DNA of 64,000 nucleotides from Paenarthrobacter aurescens TC1. Its GTDB lineage: Bacteria; Actinomycetota; Actinomycetes; Actinomycetales; Micrococcaceae. Each line of letters starts with the position of its first letter. Position 1 is the first letter of the stretch. This document shows, one piece after another, positions 1-7,425 of the stretch. The notes beneath the pieces are model-generated. The model ran no database searches. It was not told the DNA's origin and worked only from the letters and a program-made list of their open reading frames with translations. A program made the translations under genes and the position numbers. Location of the stretch: contig CP000474.1 of assembly GCA_000014925.1 (NCBI GenBank), positions 3,906,001 through 3,970,000 of the forward strand, given 5' to 3'.

Positions 1-955
1 CGAAACCGCCGCCGGTCATCAGCGCCACCACCATATTGATGATCCGCTGATCCTTAAACCGTGTGGCCAGCGCAGGAGCAAACAGGGATCCGAGCATCTG
101 CAGCACGATCGACACCGACACGATCAGCCCGGCCGTTCCGCCGTCGACCCCCCGGTCGCGCAGGATGGGCGCCATCCAGGCGAACACGCTGAACGACATC
201 ATGGCCTGCAGCACCATGAACATCGTCACCTGCCACGCCACGGCGGACCGCCACACGTTCACGCCGCCGTGGACTGCCTGGTGCTTCACGGAGGGTTGCC
301 GGATTGCCAGCGGCAGGAAGAGCATGAGTACGACGGCGGCAGGCACCGCCCAGAACCACAGCGCCGAAGTCCAGTGGCCGGTTGCCGCAAAAACCGGATA
401 GGTGAAGCCCGCTCCGAGTGCCGCCGACGCGCAGATTGCAGTGGTGTAGAGGCCGCCCATCAGGCCCAGGCGGTGCGGGAAGTCCCTTTTGACCACGCCG
501 GGAAGAAGGACATTGCATAAGGCGATTGCAGCACCGCAAGCGGCGGTTCCGGCGAGGAGCGCGGGCAAGTGCCCGGCTCCCGGGATCTCCACCGGCCTGA
601 GCAGCAAACCCGCTGTGAGGACCGCCATGGCTCCGAGGAGCACCCGTTCGGCACCGAATCTGCGGGCGAGGATGGGCGCAAGCGGGGCGAAGAGGCCAAG
701 CAAGGTGACCGGCACCGTGGTGAGGACCACCAACGACCAGCCCGGGAGGCCGGCGTCGGACGTTATTTCCGGCAGGACCGCGGAGAAGCTTGAAAAGACC
801 GTCCGGAGATTCAGTCCAATCAGGACCAGGCAGATGCCCAAGAAGACGAGGCCCCGCTTGCCGCGGAGCTGCGTAGGGTCAGCTGCTGGTTCGTCATCGA
901 TCTCGGCATCGGCCGCAATCTCGGGCAGGACGGATTTCTCTGGGTAGCCGGGCAT
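1..955 (-). CDS. CynX/NimT-type MFS transporter, C-terminus cut by window edge
   Basis: This reading frame has no stop before the left edge, so only the first ~318 residues are present. After a ~38-residue acidic cytoplasmic tail come repeated hydrophobic segments: GLNLRTVFSSFSAVLPEI in helix 1, then LVVLTTVPVTLLGLFAPLAP and a second half beginning near WQVTMFMVLQAMMSFSVFAW. The GLNLRT motif early in helix 1 is typical of the cyanate/2-nitroimidazole (CynX/NimT) branch of the major facilitator superfamily. Start ATG 953-955 follows an AGGAGG-like stretch in the reverse complement (CCTCC near 962). The substrate cannot be read from sequence. No neighbour suggests cyanate metabolism. Confidence 0.85.
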   Translation of the reverse strand, partial: MPGYPEKSVLPEIAADAEIDDEPAADPTQLRGKRGLVFLGICLVLIGLNLRTVFSSFSAVLPEITSDAGLPGWSLVVLTTVPVTLLGLFAPLAPILARRFGAERVLLGAMAVLTAGLLLRPVEIPGAGHLPALLAGTAACGAAIALCNVLLPGVVKRDFPHRLGLMGGLYTTAICASAALGAGFTYPVFAATGHWTSALWFWAVPAAVVLMLFLPLAIRQPSVKHQAVHGGVNVWRSAVAWQVTMFMVLQAMMSFSVFAWMAPILRDRGVDGGTAGLIVSVSIVLQMLGSLFAPALATRFKDQRIINMVVALMTGGGF

Positions 956-1106
956 CTTGGAGGAGGTCACCCGTCCTATTCTGTCAGCCGCTCCTGATCC
1001 GGGTTTGTTGGGCGGGATGTGACCCTTCAACGACCTCCCGTGCAGTTATCCACATACGCGAGGTTTCCCCTGCCGACGCCGAATCGCGATCCATAACGTT
1101 GAGGGC

Positions 1107-1520
1107 ATGAACCAAACCTCCGAACCATCCCCTGACTCGTCAACGCCCAGCACAGTGGCATCGTCCAGACCTCAGCCTGCGCAGCCTCCTGGCCTGCGAG
1201 CAGGCCTCTGGAGCTTGGCACTCGCCATAGGGGCGCCGATTGTCTTTATGATCGTCTTCCCTGTGGGAATGCTTTTCGCGTTTGGCGCTGAGTCCCCGTC
1301 TTACGTAGCCGCGTCGCAGACCATTCTCACGGTCCCCACAGCCACCTGCTGGACCGTGGCAGTGATTAGTGGTCTGAGGTGTCTCAAGCTGGCCAAACAC
1401 CGCGACGCGGATGGCCAGCGCACCATCGCTTGGATGTTTGGCGCCTTCGGGCTTTGCATTGCAGGAATCGAAGTACTGGGTATGGCCGCCCTTTTCGCCC
1501 GGGAGTTCTTCATTACTTAA
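1107..1520 (+). CDS. small membrane protein, unknown function
   Basis: This encodes 137 residues. The first ~30 are Ser/Pro-rich and probably cytoplasmic. Three hydrophobic segments follow, at roughly residues 36-60, 65-90 and 110-130. No enzymatic motif is visible. The gene lies 77 nt upstream of trmB in the same direction. GTTGAGGGC before the ATG is a modest ribosome-binding site. I do not recognise a family. The length, codon use and clean membrane pattern support a real gene. Confidence 0.7.
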   Translation: MNQTSEPSPDSSTPSTVASSRPQPAQPPGLRAGLWSLALAIGAPIVFMIVFPVGMLFAFGAESPSYVAASQTILTVPTATCWTVAVISGLRCLKLAKHRDADGQRTIAWMFGAFGLCIAGIEVLGMAALFAREFFIT

Positions 1521-1597
1521 GACCTATGGGCACGCCTGGTGCACTCTTGGCAAGGCACAGCCGAACGACTCCGCCGAACCCAAGTATTCTGGAAAGG

Positions 1598-2503
1598 ATG
1601 AGTGAAACCCCAGATTCCCCGCGCCCAGTCACGCCCGGCAGCCAGGCCTCCTTCGGCACGTATGGTGGCCGACCGGTCAGTTTCGTGCGCCGCGGCACCC
1701 GCCTGCAGGGGCGCCGGCAGGCCGCCTGGGAAGAGCATGCCGAGCGCTGGGCCATTCAGGTGCCACGCCACGTGGCCAACACCTCCGTCCACCCGGACTA
1801 CACCTTCGACGCCGAGGCAGTGTTCGGACGCAAGGCACCCCTGATCGTAGAGATCGGTTCGGGTTTGGGTGACGCCGTGGTTCATGCGGCCGAACAGAAC
1901 CCGGACAAGGACTTCCTCGCGGTGGAGGTCTACACCCCGGGATTGGCCAACACCATCATCAAGATCAACAGCCGCGGGCTGACCAACGTGCGCGTGGTGG
2001 AAGCCAACGCCCCTGAGGTCCTTGAGTCGATGCTCCCGGAGGGGTCCGTCAGCGAGCTTTGGGTGTTCTTCCCGGATCCGTGGCACAAAGCACGGCACCA
2101 CAAGCGCCGGCTCATCCAGCCTGCCTTCGCTTCGGTGGCTGCCAAGGCACTCGTCAAGGGTGGCTACTGGCGCATCGCCACTGACTGGTCCAACTACGCG
2201 GTCCACGTCCGCGAAGTGCTGACAGGGTCCACAGAGTTCGAGAACATGCACGAAGGCGAGCGCAGCGGCGAGGAGAGCCCGCTGACGCAAGTGTGGCAGT
2301 CCGGCGTCGAGTCTGTTGTTGGCGGAGCGCCAGTCAGGGAAGGCCGCGCGCCAGTAAGCACCGAGCACACAGGCCCGAACGAGGGCGTTGATGAAGAAGG
2401 CGGCTGGGCTCCCCGGTTCGATGGCCGGATCCGGACAAGCTTTGAGAACAAAGCCCACGAGGCCGGGCGCATGATCTTTGACCTCACGTACCGCAAGCGT
2501 TAG
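1598..2503 (+). CDS. trmB: tRNA (guanine46-N7)-methyltransferase TrmB
   Basis: This encodes a 301-residue SAM-dependent methyltransferase that forms m7G46 in the variable loop of tRNAs. The SAM-binding glycine motif EIGSGLGD is at residues 85-92. The family signature FFPDPWHKARHHKRR is at about 157-171, followed by a TDW motif near 196. The frame is open further upstream, but ATG 1598 follows GGAAAGG and starts the expected N-terminus. The C-terminal third has a Gly/Glu/Pro-rich insertion around residues 240-265, making it longer than the E. coli enzyme (~240 residues). Such extensions are common in actinobacterial TrmB. It is followed closely by two small genes in the same direction. Confidence 0.95.
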   Translation: MSETPDSPRPVTPGSQASFGTYGGRPVSFVRRGTRLQGRRQAAWEEHAERWAIQVPRHVANTSVHPDYTFDAEAVFGRKAPLIVEIGSGLGDAVVHAAEQNPDKDFLAVEVYTPGLANTIIKINSRGLTNVRVVEANAPEVLESMLPEGSVSELWVFFPDPWHKARHHKRRLIQPAFASVAAKALVKGGYWRIATDWSNYAVHVREVLTGSTEFENMHEGERSGEESPLTQVWQSGVESVVGGAPVREGRAPVSTEHTGPNEGVDEEGGWAPRFDGRIRTSFENKAHEAGRMIFDLTYRKR

Positions 2504-2524
2504 CCAACGGACTTTGGGGGAACC

Positions 2525-2917
2525 ATGAGCTATCAGCCACCGCTCGACTACTACCAGCAACCACGACGTTCCGGCACACGGGGCCTGGGTGCCGGAATCA
2601 CGAGCATTGTCGCCGCTGTCCTCTCCCCGGTCGCGGCCATTGTGAGCATTCCGTTGGGCATTGCAGCCATTGCTTCATCAATAAGCCGCTACAACCAAGG
2701 CAACGACGCTTGGTGGTTCGGCGCACTGATCCTGGCGGGCGTGGCGGTCCTTCTGGCTCTGGTTGCCGTGGTGAGTGGGTTGATCGCCGTGTTCCGCGCC
2801 GGCCGGATGAACGCGGGCCGCATCACAGGAATCATCGGACTGGCGATCATGGCAGTCAACGTCTTTGGAGTTGCCTTCATGGTGTTCCTGGTGCTGGGTT
2901 CCGGGCAGGGGTCCTGA
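2525..2917 (+). CDS. DUF4190-like small membrane protein
   Basis: This encodes 130 residues. A short Tyr/Pro/Gln-rich head (SYQPPLDYYQQPRRSG) is followed by two long hydrophobic hairpins at about 22-52 and 60-125. This layout matches DUF4190-type proteins that often accompany envelope genes in actinobacteria. GGGGG precedes the ATG. The stop overlaps the next start by one base (TGATG), so the two are probably co-translated. The function is unknown. Confidence 0.7.
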   Translation: MSYQPPLDYYQQPRRSGTRGLGAGITSIVAAVLSPVAAIVSIPLGIAAIASSISRYNQGNDAWWFGALILAGVAVLLALVAVVSGLIAVFRAGRMNAGRITGIIGLAIMAVNVFGVAFMVFLVLGSGQGS

Positions 2918-3411
2918 TGCCGCAGGTACGCGCCGAGCGGCTGATCCGGCTGGATCCCGAGACCGCGTTCGCCCTTTCCCAGACCACCGGTGAGTTCAGG
3001 CTCAAATGGGATCCGTTCATCTCGGCCCAAGCCTTTCTGGACGGGGCCAAATCGGCCGGCAAGGGCGTCAGGACCCGAACCGTCTCCCGGATGGGCTTGA
3101 AGATGGTCAGCGAGTACGTCTCTTACACACCTCCACGGAATGTGGGTATGACCATGGTGTCCGGTCCTTGGTTCTTTGAGAACTTCGGCGGCGGCTGGCG
3201 GTTCACACCGGACGACGGCGGCACCCGGGCAGTCTGGAAGTACACCTTTTCGTGTCGCCCGGCCCTGGTGAAGCCGTTGGCCGAGAGGATCGGAAGCTGG
3301 CTCCTGGGCCGGGAGATTGAACGCCGCATTGAGGCGTTCGCCCGGGCCTGCGAAGACCAGGCCCTAGTGGCGGAACTACGCGCCCAAAGCACCGAGGTCA
3401 CGGACCACTAA
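2917..3411 (+). CDS. SRPBCC/START-like lipid or polyketide-cyclase fold protein
   Basis: This encodes 164 residues. The frame is open upstream, but the ATG that overlaps the preceding stop (TGATG at 2915-2919) is the natural start. The pattern of an N-terminal strand, a Trp-containing turn (FRLKWDPFI), a central GPWFFENFGGGWRF region and a long C-terminal helix (ERIGSWLLGREIERRIEAFARACEDQ in two parts) fits the SRPBCC superfamily. These proteins form a hydrophobic pocket, but no ligand can be assigned. It is probably expressed with the membrane protein directly upstream. The assignment is by fold pattern, not by a catalytic motif. Confidence 0.7.
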   Translation: MPQVRAERLIRLDPETAFALSQTTGEFRLKWDPFISAQAFLDGAKSAGKGVRTRTVSRMGLKMVSEYVSYTPPRNVGMTMVSGPWFFENFGGGWRFTPDDGGTRAVWKYTFSCRPALVKPLAERIGSWLLGREIERRIEAFARACEDQALVAELRAQSTEVTDH

Positions 3412-3414
3412 GGT

Positions 3415-4089
3415 TTACGGCACCGAAATCGAGGCCACCGTCTTCTGCGCCTCATCACGAAGCTCAACACCAGCGATGCCAGCCAACTGCACAGGCGTGG
3501 CACCCGTGATCTTGATCCGTCCGCTTGGCGTGGCTGTCCAACCGCAGGTTCGTTCTTCGGCGCCGTCCCGGCCCTTCACCCACAGGTACAGGGTCCCTTC
3601 AAGCGGCATGGACCGGCCCTCCACCTCGAGCTCAGTGCCCCAGTTCTTTTTCACCATGCCCACGGTCAGCTGCAGCCCGTCCCCTGACTGAACCGAATAG
3701 CTGGCGTCCGGTTTCGGCGGCTGATTCAGTAACGGTCCGGCGAGGACGCCAATGGCAAGGCAAGCAGCGGCAACTGCGCCTACCAAAGCCGCCCACCGCC
3801 GTCGTGATTTCCGCCTTCGAGCCGACAAGTCCACAAGAACCTTCTCGGGAAGCGTTGCAGGAATCGGTTCCAAGGGTGAGAGCGCGTTGGTGCTTCCAGC
3901 GACAGTGAGGGCCACAGCGTCGGCGGCCGGAACGGCGTCGAGCAAAGCAGGCAGGCTTGCCAGTTCCTCCAACTGGTTGCGGCATTCAGCGCACTGGGCG
4001 AGGTGGTCTTCGAACGTTCGCGCCTCCCCGGGCTCAAGCCCACCCAGCAGGTAGGCGCCCAGCAACTGGTGGACGGAGTTGCCATTCAT
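3415..4089 (-). CDS. RskA-family zinc-binding anti-sigma factor
   Basis: This encodes 224 residues. The cytoplasmic anti-sigma domain carries the ZAS motif H29-x3-C33-x2-C36. A basic stretch (RRRKSRRR, ~91-98) precedes one transmembrane helix at about 99-120. The remainder is an extracytoplasmic RskA C-terminal domain with a VWVKGR/CGWT-type beta pattern. Its start overlaps the stop of the sigma factor gene by 4 nt (ATGA). In this family the protein holds the ECF sigma factor until regulated proteolysis releases it. The signal sensed here is unknown. It converges tail to tail with the SRPBCC gene, with only 3 nt between the stops. Confidence 0.92.
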   Translation of the reverse strand: MNGNSVHQLLGAYLLGGLEPGEARTFEDHLAQCAECRNQLEELASLPALLDAVPAADAVALTVAGSTNALSPLEPIPATLPEKVLVDLSARRRKSRRRWAALVGAVAAACLAIGVLAGPLLNQPPKPDASYSVQSGDGLQLTVGMVKKNWGTELEVEGRSMPLEGTLYLWVKGRDGAEERTCGWTATPSGRIKITGATPVQLAGIAGVELRDEAQKTVASISVP

Positions 4090-4583
4090 CGTTCCACCCC
4101 CATTTCATCAAGGATCGTTCGGAGGGCTTTCACCGCGTAGAAAGCCCGGGATTTCACGGTTCCCGTCGGGATGTTCAGCTGCAGTGCGGCCTCGTTGACG
4201 GTGAACCTTTGGTAGTGGAGGGCCACCAAAACCTGGCGGTGTTCGTGACTGAGCCGGAGCAGCGCCTCCTCCATGAGGACCCGGTTCAGAAGTTCATCAA
4301 CACGCTCCGTCGCAGGATGGTCCGGGAGGTCTTGCTCGCCGGCTTCGGCTGGGCGGCGTTGCGCCTTCCTGTAGTTGTCGATGATCACGTTGCGGGCCGT
4401 CCGGAAGAGGTAGCTGCGCAGGCTTCCCGTGATCTGAGGGGCGTGCTGCCATACCTTGAGGATGGTTTCCTGAACGACGTCGTCGGCTTGGTGGGTGTCC
4501 GACGTGCAGCTGAGAACGAAGCGTTTCAGAGCCGTGCCATGGTCACGGTAGATCGCTGCCACCACGTCTTCGTCCAACGGCAT
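4086..4583 (-). CDS. ECF RNA polymerase sigma factor (SigK-like)
   Basis: This encodes 165 residues from ATG 4583, which follows GGGAGGTGGCT. An in-frame ATG at 4598 has no comparable ribosome-binding site. Region 2 is visible as DDVVQETILKVWQ with ITGSLRSYLFRTARN. Region 4 has the helix-turn-helix TVNEAALQLNIPTGTVKSR near the C-terminus. The pairing with a RskA-type anti-sigma places it in the SigK-like ECF group. A promoter-like motif immediately upstream is repeated on the opposite strand before a lipoprotein gene, so autoregulation plus control of that lipoprotein is likely. Confidence 0.93.
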   Translation of the reverse strand: MPLDEDVVAAIYRDHGTALKRFVLSCTSDTHQADDVVQETILKVWQHAPQITGSLRSYLFRTARNVIIDNYRKAQRRPAEAGEQDLPDHPATERVDELLNRVLMEEALLRLSHEHRQVLVALHYQRFTVNEAALQLNIPTGTVKSRAFYAVKALRTILDEMGVER

Positions 4584-4617
4584 AGCCACCTCCCTCATTC
4601 CGCTGCCCCTTCGCCTA

Positions 4618-4646
4618 TACGACGACGCGCGAATGGAAAAGGTTCA
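4618..4646 (-). promoter_or_regulatory. candidate ECF promoter for the sigma/anti-sigma operon
   Basis: On the minus strand TGAACC (4646-4641) is followed by exactly 16 nt and CGTCGTA (4624-4618). The layout matches ECF promoters with an AAC-containing -35 and a CGTC-type -10. It ends about 35 nt before the sigma factor ATG. Confidence 0.7.
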
Positions 4647-4652
4647 GACCCT

Positions 4653-4681
4653 TGAACCATTCTTCCCCCACTGGCGTCGTA
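4653..4681 (+). promoter_or_regulatory. candidate ECF promoter for the COG4315 lipoprotein
   Basis: TGAACC (4653-4658), 16 nt, then CGTCGTA (4675-4681). Hexamer, spacing and -10 are identical to the divergent promoter at 4618-4646. The two -35 elements lie back to back, 6 nt apart. The lipoprotein ATG is 47 nt downstream. Confidence 0.7.
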
Positions 4682-4728
4682 GGGGTTAGCGCCGGTCCTT
4701 TCCGGCCGGCTCGTCAAAGGAGCTAGAC

Positions 4729-5277
4729 ATGAAGAAGCGACTCACTTTTGGATTCGGTGTGTTGGTTTTGGCCGCTGCCTTGGCCGGGTGTGGCGGAAGT
4801 CCTGGAACCACCACCACCTCCGCACCGCCACCCGCCACTACCTCCCCCGCTGCACCTTCCTCAGCAGCACCGACTTCCAGCGCTCCGGCAGCCAGCACTG
4901 CAGCTGGTGCTGAGATGAAGGTTTCGGCCTCAAGCGCCGGGCAGATCGTGGTGGACCGCAAAGGCATGAGCCTCTATTTCTTCACAAAGGACGTCAAGGA
5001 CTCGGGAACCAGCGCCTGCACAGCGGCCTGCCTGGACGCGTGGCCTATTTTCACCACGACGTCGGACACCCCCGCTGTTGAAGGAGTCACCGGAACTGTG
5101 GGAACCATTGCTTCACCGGACGGCAAGAAGCACGTGACGCTCAATGGCATGCCCCTGTACTACTACGCCAAGGACAAAGCTCCCGGCGACGTCACCGGCC
5201 AGGGCGTGGGCGGCGTCTGGTACTTGGTGAGCCCTACCGGGGAGATGATCAAAGGCGCTGCGGGTTCGGGCTACTGA
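4729..5277 (+). CDS. secreted COG4315-type repeat lipoprotein
   Basis: This encodes 182 residues. A lipoprotein signal peptide with lipobox LAGC gives a lipidated Cys21. A low-complexity Thr/Ser/Pro/Ala linker runs to about residue 62. Two copies of the short repeat with Y/FxxxD character follow: SLYFFTKDVKDSG and PLYYYAKDKAPGD. An ACTAACLDAWPIF segment lies between them and contains two cysteines. This is the family often annotated as secreted repeat lipoprotein, and its biochemical role is unknown. The matched divergent promoter suggests it is a main target of the adjacent ECF sigma factor. AAAGGAG precedes the ATG. Confidence 0.88.
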   Translation: MKKRLTFGFGVLVLAAALAGCGGSPGTTTTSAPPPATTSPAAPSSAAPTSSAPAASTAAGAEMKVSASSAGQIVVDRKGMSLYFFTKDVKDSGTSACTAACLDAWPIFTTTSDTPAVEGVTGTVGTIASPDGKKHVTLNGMPLYYYAKDKAPGDVTGQGVGGVWYLVSPTGEMIKGAAGSGY

Positions 5278-5282
5278 CGGGA

Positions 5283-5355
5283 CGCGAGATCGCGGGAAGC
5301 CTGCCACGTCGCCGGAAGGTTCCGTGCGAGCGCGCAGGGTTCCCGCGAACTCGCG
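5283..5355. repeat. 73-nt intergenic palindromic repeat, copy A
   Basis: The 22-nt arms at 5283-5304 and 5334-5355 pair with three mismatches and flank a GGAAGGTTCC core. It sits between the convergent lipoprotein and DUF559 genes, where it could act as a bidirectional terminator. Related copies are at 7318-7388 (whole, more diverged) and 6410-6447 (right half only). Confidence 0.75.
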
Positions 5356-5366
5356 CTCAGGAGACA

Positions 5367-6314
5367 TCACCTGAACGCCCGAAGGATGCGCTCCTTGAAG
5401 AGGCGTTCTTGAAAAAGGTCCTTCCACTCGACTCTGATGAATCGCCAGCCCTCCTCTATGAGAGCCTTTTCTCGTCGCCGCTCTTGGTAAATGACCTCAT
5501 CTGTTGGGTTGAAGTCGAAGTATTTTGTTCTTCCGTCGAACTCCAGAGCTAGTTTTTCCTCTTCCCAAGCGAAATCCATGCGATGACGACCCAGGCGGGA
5601 CTGTACCTCGAATTGTGGTTGTGGGGGCTTGATACGCAGCCTCTTAATCAACTCCCGGGTTAGCGTTTCGCCCGCAGATTCAGAGCGTGGATCCGCGTTG
5701 TCCAAGGCCTTGCGCAGCGTGCGGACACCGCGTTTTCCGGCGGAGACTGCTGCCCGGTCGGCAAGTGCACGGATGTCGGCGCCGAGGCGTAAACCATGGT
5801 CCATGACCACCAGCGCTTTCGGGTAGCTAAGCATCCTGGCACAGTCAAACATCGTGCGCTCAAGGGTGGTCGCCCGCAGACCCTGAACCACCAGCACGTC
5901 GTCCTCAGTGAAGCTTTCTGTGTGTCCCCGAACATCCTTGCCCCACCGGTCGGAGGAAGCCCGGGCAGCATGCAGGACATGAACCTTGTCATCAACACCC
6001 CACACGAATAGGCCGTGGAGTCGTGCCGCCGACAAATGGCTATAGACGAAACCACCTGTGGACGTTGTCAGCGTCCCATGGGCGTGTGCCACAATCCGCT
6101 CTTTGGCCTTCCTCCGTGGACCCAGGGCATTCCACTTATGGGCCCGGATGTAGCAGCCATATCTCAAGCGAAGCAGTTCGCCGGAGTCCACCAGTGCCTT
6201 GATATTTCGACTGTTGAGACCGAATCGGAGTAACTCGTCTGTTCTCCACATGTACCCGCGCAGAGGTAGTGATCGGACCGACCTGACCGTGTTTTCAGTT
6301 GATATGGGATCCAT
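5367..6314 (-). CDS. AbiEi-like HTH plus DUF559 endonuclease-fold protein
   Basis: This encodes 315 residues. The N-terminal ~60 residues resemble an AbiEi antitoxin-type winged helix (TDELLRFGLNSRNIKALVDSGELLRLRYGCY). The C-terminal third resembles DUF559, a Vsr/PD-(D/E)XK-like fold, with LALEFDGRTKYFDF, then a YQERRREKALIEEGW helix and FIRVEWKDLF. This fusion is widespread in actinobacteria and is usually solitary. No AbiEii toxin gene lies next to it here. Nuclease activity is inferred from fold only. The gene is convergent with the lipoprotein gene across palindromic repeat copy A. Confidence 0.8.
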   Translation of the reverse strand: MDPISTENTVRSVRSLPLRGYMWRTDELLRFGLNSRNIKALVDSGELLRLRYGCYIRAHKWNALGPRRKAKERIVAHAHGTLTTSTGGFVYSHLSAARLHGLFVWGVDDKVHVLHAARASSDRWGKDVRGHTESFTEDDVLVVQGLRATTLERTMFDCARMLSYPKALVVMDHGLRLGADIRALADRAAVSAGKRGVRTLRKALDNADPRSESAGETLTRELIKRLRIKPPQPQFEVQSRLGRHRMDFAWEEEKLALEFDGRTKYFDFNPTDEVIYQERRREKALIEEGWRFIRVEWKDLFQERLFKERILRAFR

Positions 6315-6409
6315 CGGTTCAGCATGGCGATAACACCTCGAGTCGCTGAAGGGGGCTACCCCGCTATGTGGAAATCAGGATGCCGAGGCTGCGGAAACGG
6401 TGCGAATGC

Positions 6410-6447
6410 ACCGGAAGTTTGCGCACGCGTTCGCAGGGTTCCCGCGA
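6410..6447. repeat. right half of the intergenic palindromic repeat, copy C
   Basis: The segment from CCGGAAG to GCAGGGTTCCCGCGAC matches the right half of copy A (5312-5350) with a few changes. It lacks the left arm, so it cannot form the long hairpin. It lies between divergent genes. Confidence 0.55.
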
Positions 6448-6488
6448 CATGGGGGCGGCAATGGAAACGGCCCGGCTACGATCGAGGC

Positions 6489-7082
6489 ATGGGCGAGACT
6501 TCTGATTTCAAGGCCGCAGCGAAGACGTGGCAGACCATGGTGGACAGCAACCAGGCGTTGCTTCTCCGCAAGTCCGGCCACGACGTCCTTTGGTGGGCTG
6601 AACAGGGCCGCAGACAAGGAGTGAAGAACGACGGCGAGCTCCGCGACTGGATGCGCGACGAGCACGGCATCACAGGCTACGCGCAGTACGCAGTCTCGTG
6701 GGAGCTGTTCGGCTACCCCGACTTCATGCTCCGGGACGCCGACGAACTCATCGACGGCCAATACGTCAACCATCCCCGGCTGCGCCCAATAGCGGATGCC
6801 TTGCTGGCCTGGTCCGCCGAGACCGAGGGTGTCGAGATCCAGATGCGCAAGGGCTACGTGTCGCTTCACAGCCCCCGGCGGAAGTTCGCCCAAGTTACCC
6901 GGACCAACAACACCACCGTTGATATCGCCCTGCGCTTGGATGCACCAGCCGAAGGCAGGCTCGAAGCGGTGAAGGTACGTGAGGGAGACTTCTTCGACCG
7001 CCGCGTGCGGCTGAAGAAAATCGACGACGTCGATGACGAGGTGCTCGGGTACCTCGCCAAGGCGCTGGATCAGAACAGCTAG
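6489..7082 (+). CDS. DUF4287/DUF5655-type protein
   Basis: This encodes 197 residues. The frame is open upstream to 6324, but ATG 6489 begins the recognisable N-terminus. Residues 1-75 form a small helical DUF4287-like domain (KTWQTMVDSNQALLLRKSGH, then LRDWMRDEHGITGYAQYAV). Residues ~95-190 resemble DUF5655, with VEIQMRKGYVSLHSPRRKFAQV and a FFDRRVRLKKIDDVDDEVL end. Such proteins are common in Gram-positive genomes, and DUF5655 is often found beside transport or restriction genes. The function is unknown. It is followed 29 nt later by a small membrane protein. Confidence 0.7.
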   Translation: MGETSDFKAAAKTWQTMVDSNQALLLRKSGHDVLWWAEQGRRQGVKNDGELRDWMRDEHGITGYAQYAVSWELFGYPDFMLRDADELIDGQYVNHPRLRPIADALLAWSAETEGVEIQMRKGYVSLHSPRRKFAQVTRTNNTTVDIALRLDAPAEGRLEAVKVREGDFFDRRVRLKKIDDVDDEVLGYLAKALDQNS

Positions 7083-7111
7083 CCTGCAAGCCACTCATTG
7101 GGGAGAGAAAC

Positions 7112-7315
7112 ATGACAGAACGGGCAAGCACGAAGAATCCGCCGAACATAGGATTCCTCGCCATACAAGAGGTGGCGTGGACCTTGGGTCTCATCGCAAT
7201 GGTCCTCCATGCGACAAGCCGCGGTCTGGACTGGATCTGGATCGGTCTGCTTGTCTGCTGGCAAGCAAGCATCATCTGGGGCTGGGTTAAGCTCCGACGC
7301 TCGAAGACCACCTAA
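7112..7315 (+). CDS. small two-helix membrane protein
   Basis: This encodes 67 residues with two hydrophobic stretches, FLAIQEVAWTLGLIAMVLHA and WIWIGLLVCWQASIIWGW, and a basic C-terminus (KLRRSKTT). GGGGAGAGAAAC before the ATG is a good ribosome-binding site. The family is unknown. It ends against palindromic repeat copy B and is convergent with the ABC transporter operon. Confidence 0.65.
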   Translation: MTERASTKNPPNIGFLAIQEVAWTLGLIAMVLHATSRGLDWIWIGLLVCWQASIIWGWVKLRRSKTT

Positions 7316-7317
7316 CG

Positions 7318-7388
7318 CGCCGAGATCGTGGGAACCCTGCCGCATCGCCGAAAGGTTCCGGGCGAGCACGCAGGTTTCCAGCGAACTC
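7318..7388. repeat. intergenic palindromic repeat, copy B
   Basis: The left arm (7318-7340) and right arm (7370-7388) match copy A in order and spacing, but pair less perfectly. Like copy A it fills a gap between convergent genes, which supports a terminator-like role. Confidence 0.7.
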
Positions 7389-7425
7389 ACCGGGTCCGGT
7401 GCAGCACCCGCTCCCGCCCAACAAC

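Noticed and set aside
1046..1054. Perfect DnaA box TTATCCACA upstream of the 1107 gene
   Set aside because: It is a single box with no cluster, no AT-rich unwinding region and no dnaA/dnaN nearby, so it is not an origin.
5367..6314. Type IV toxin-antitoxin module from the AbiEi-like domain
   Set aside because: No AbiEii toxin gene is adjacent, and the protein is fused to a DUF559 nuclease-like domain.
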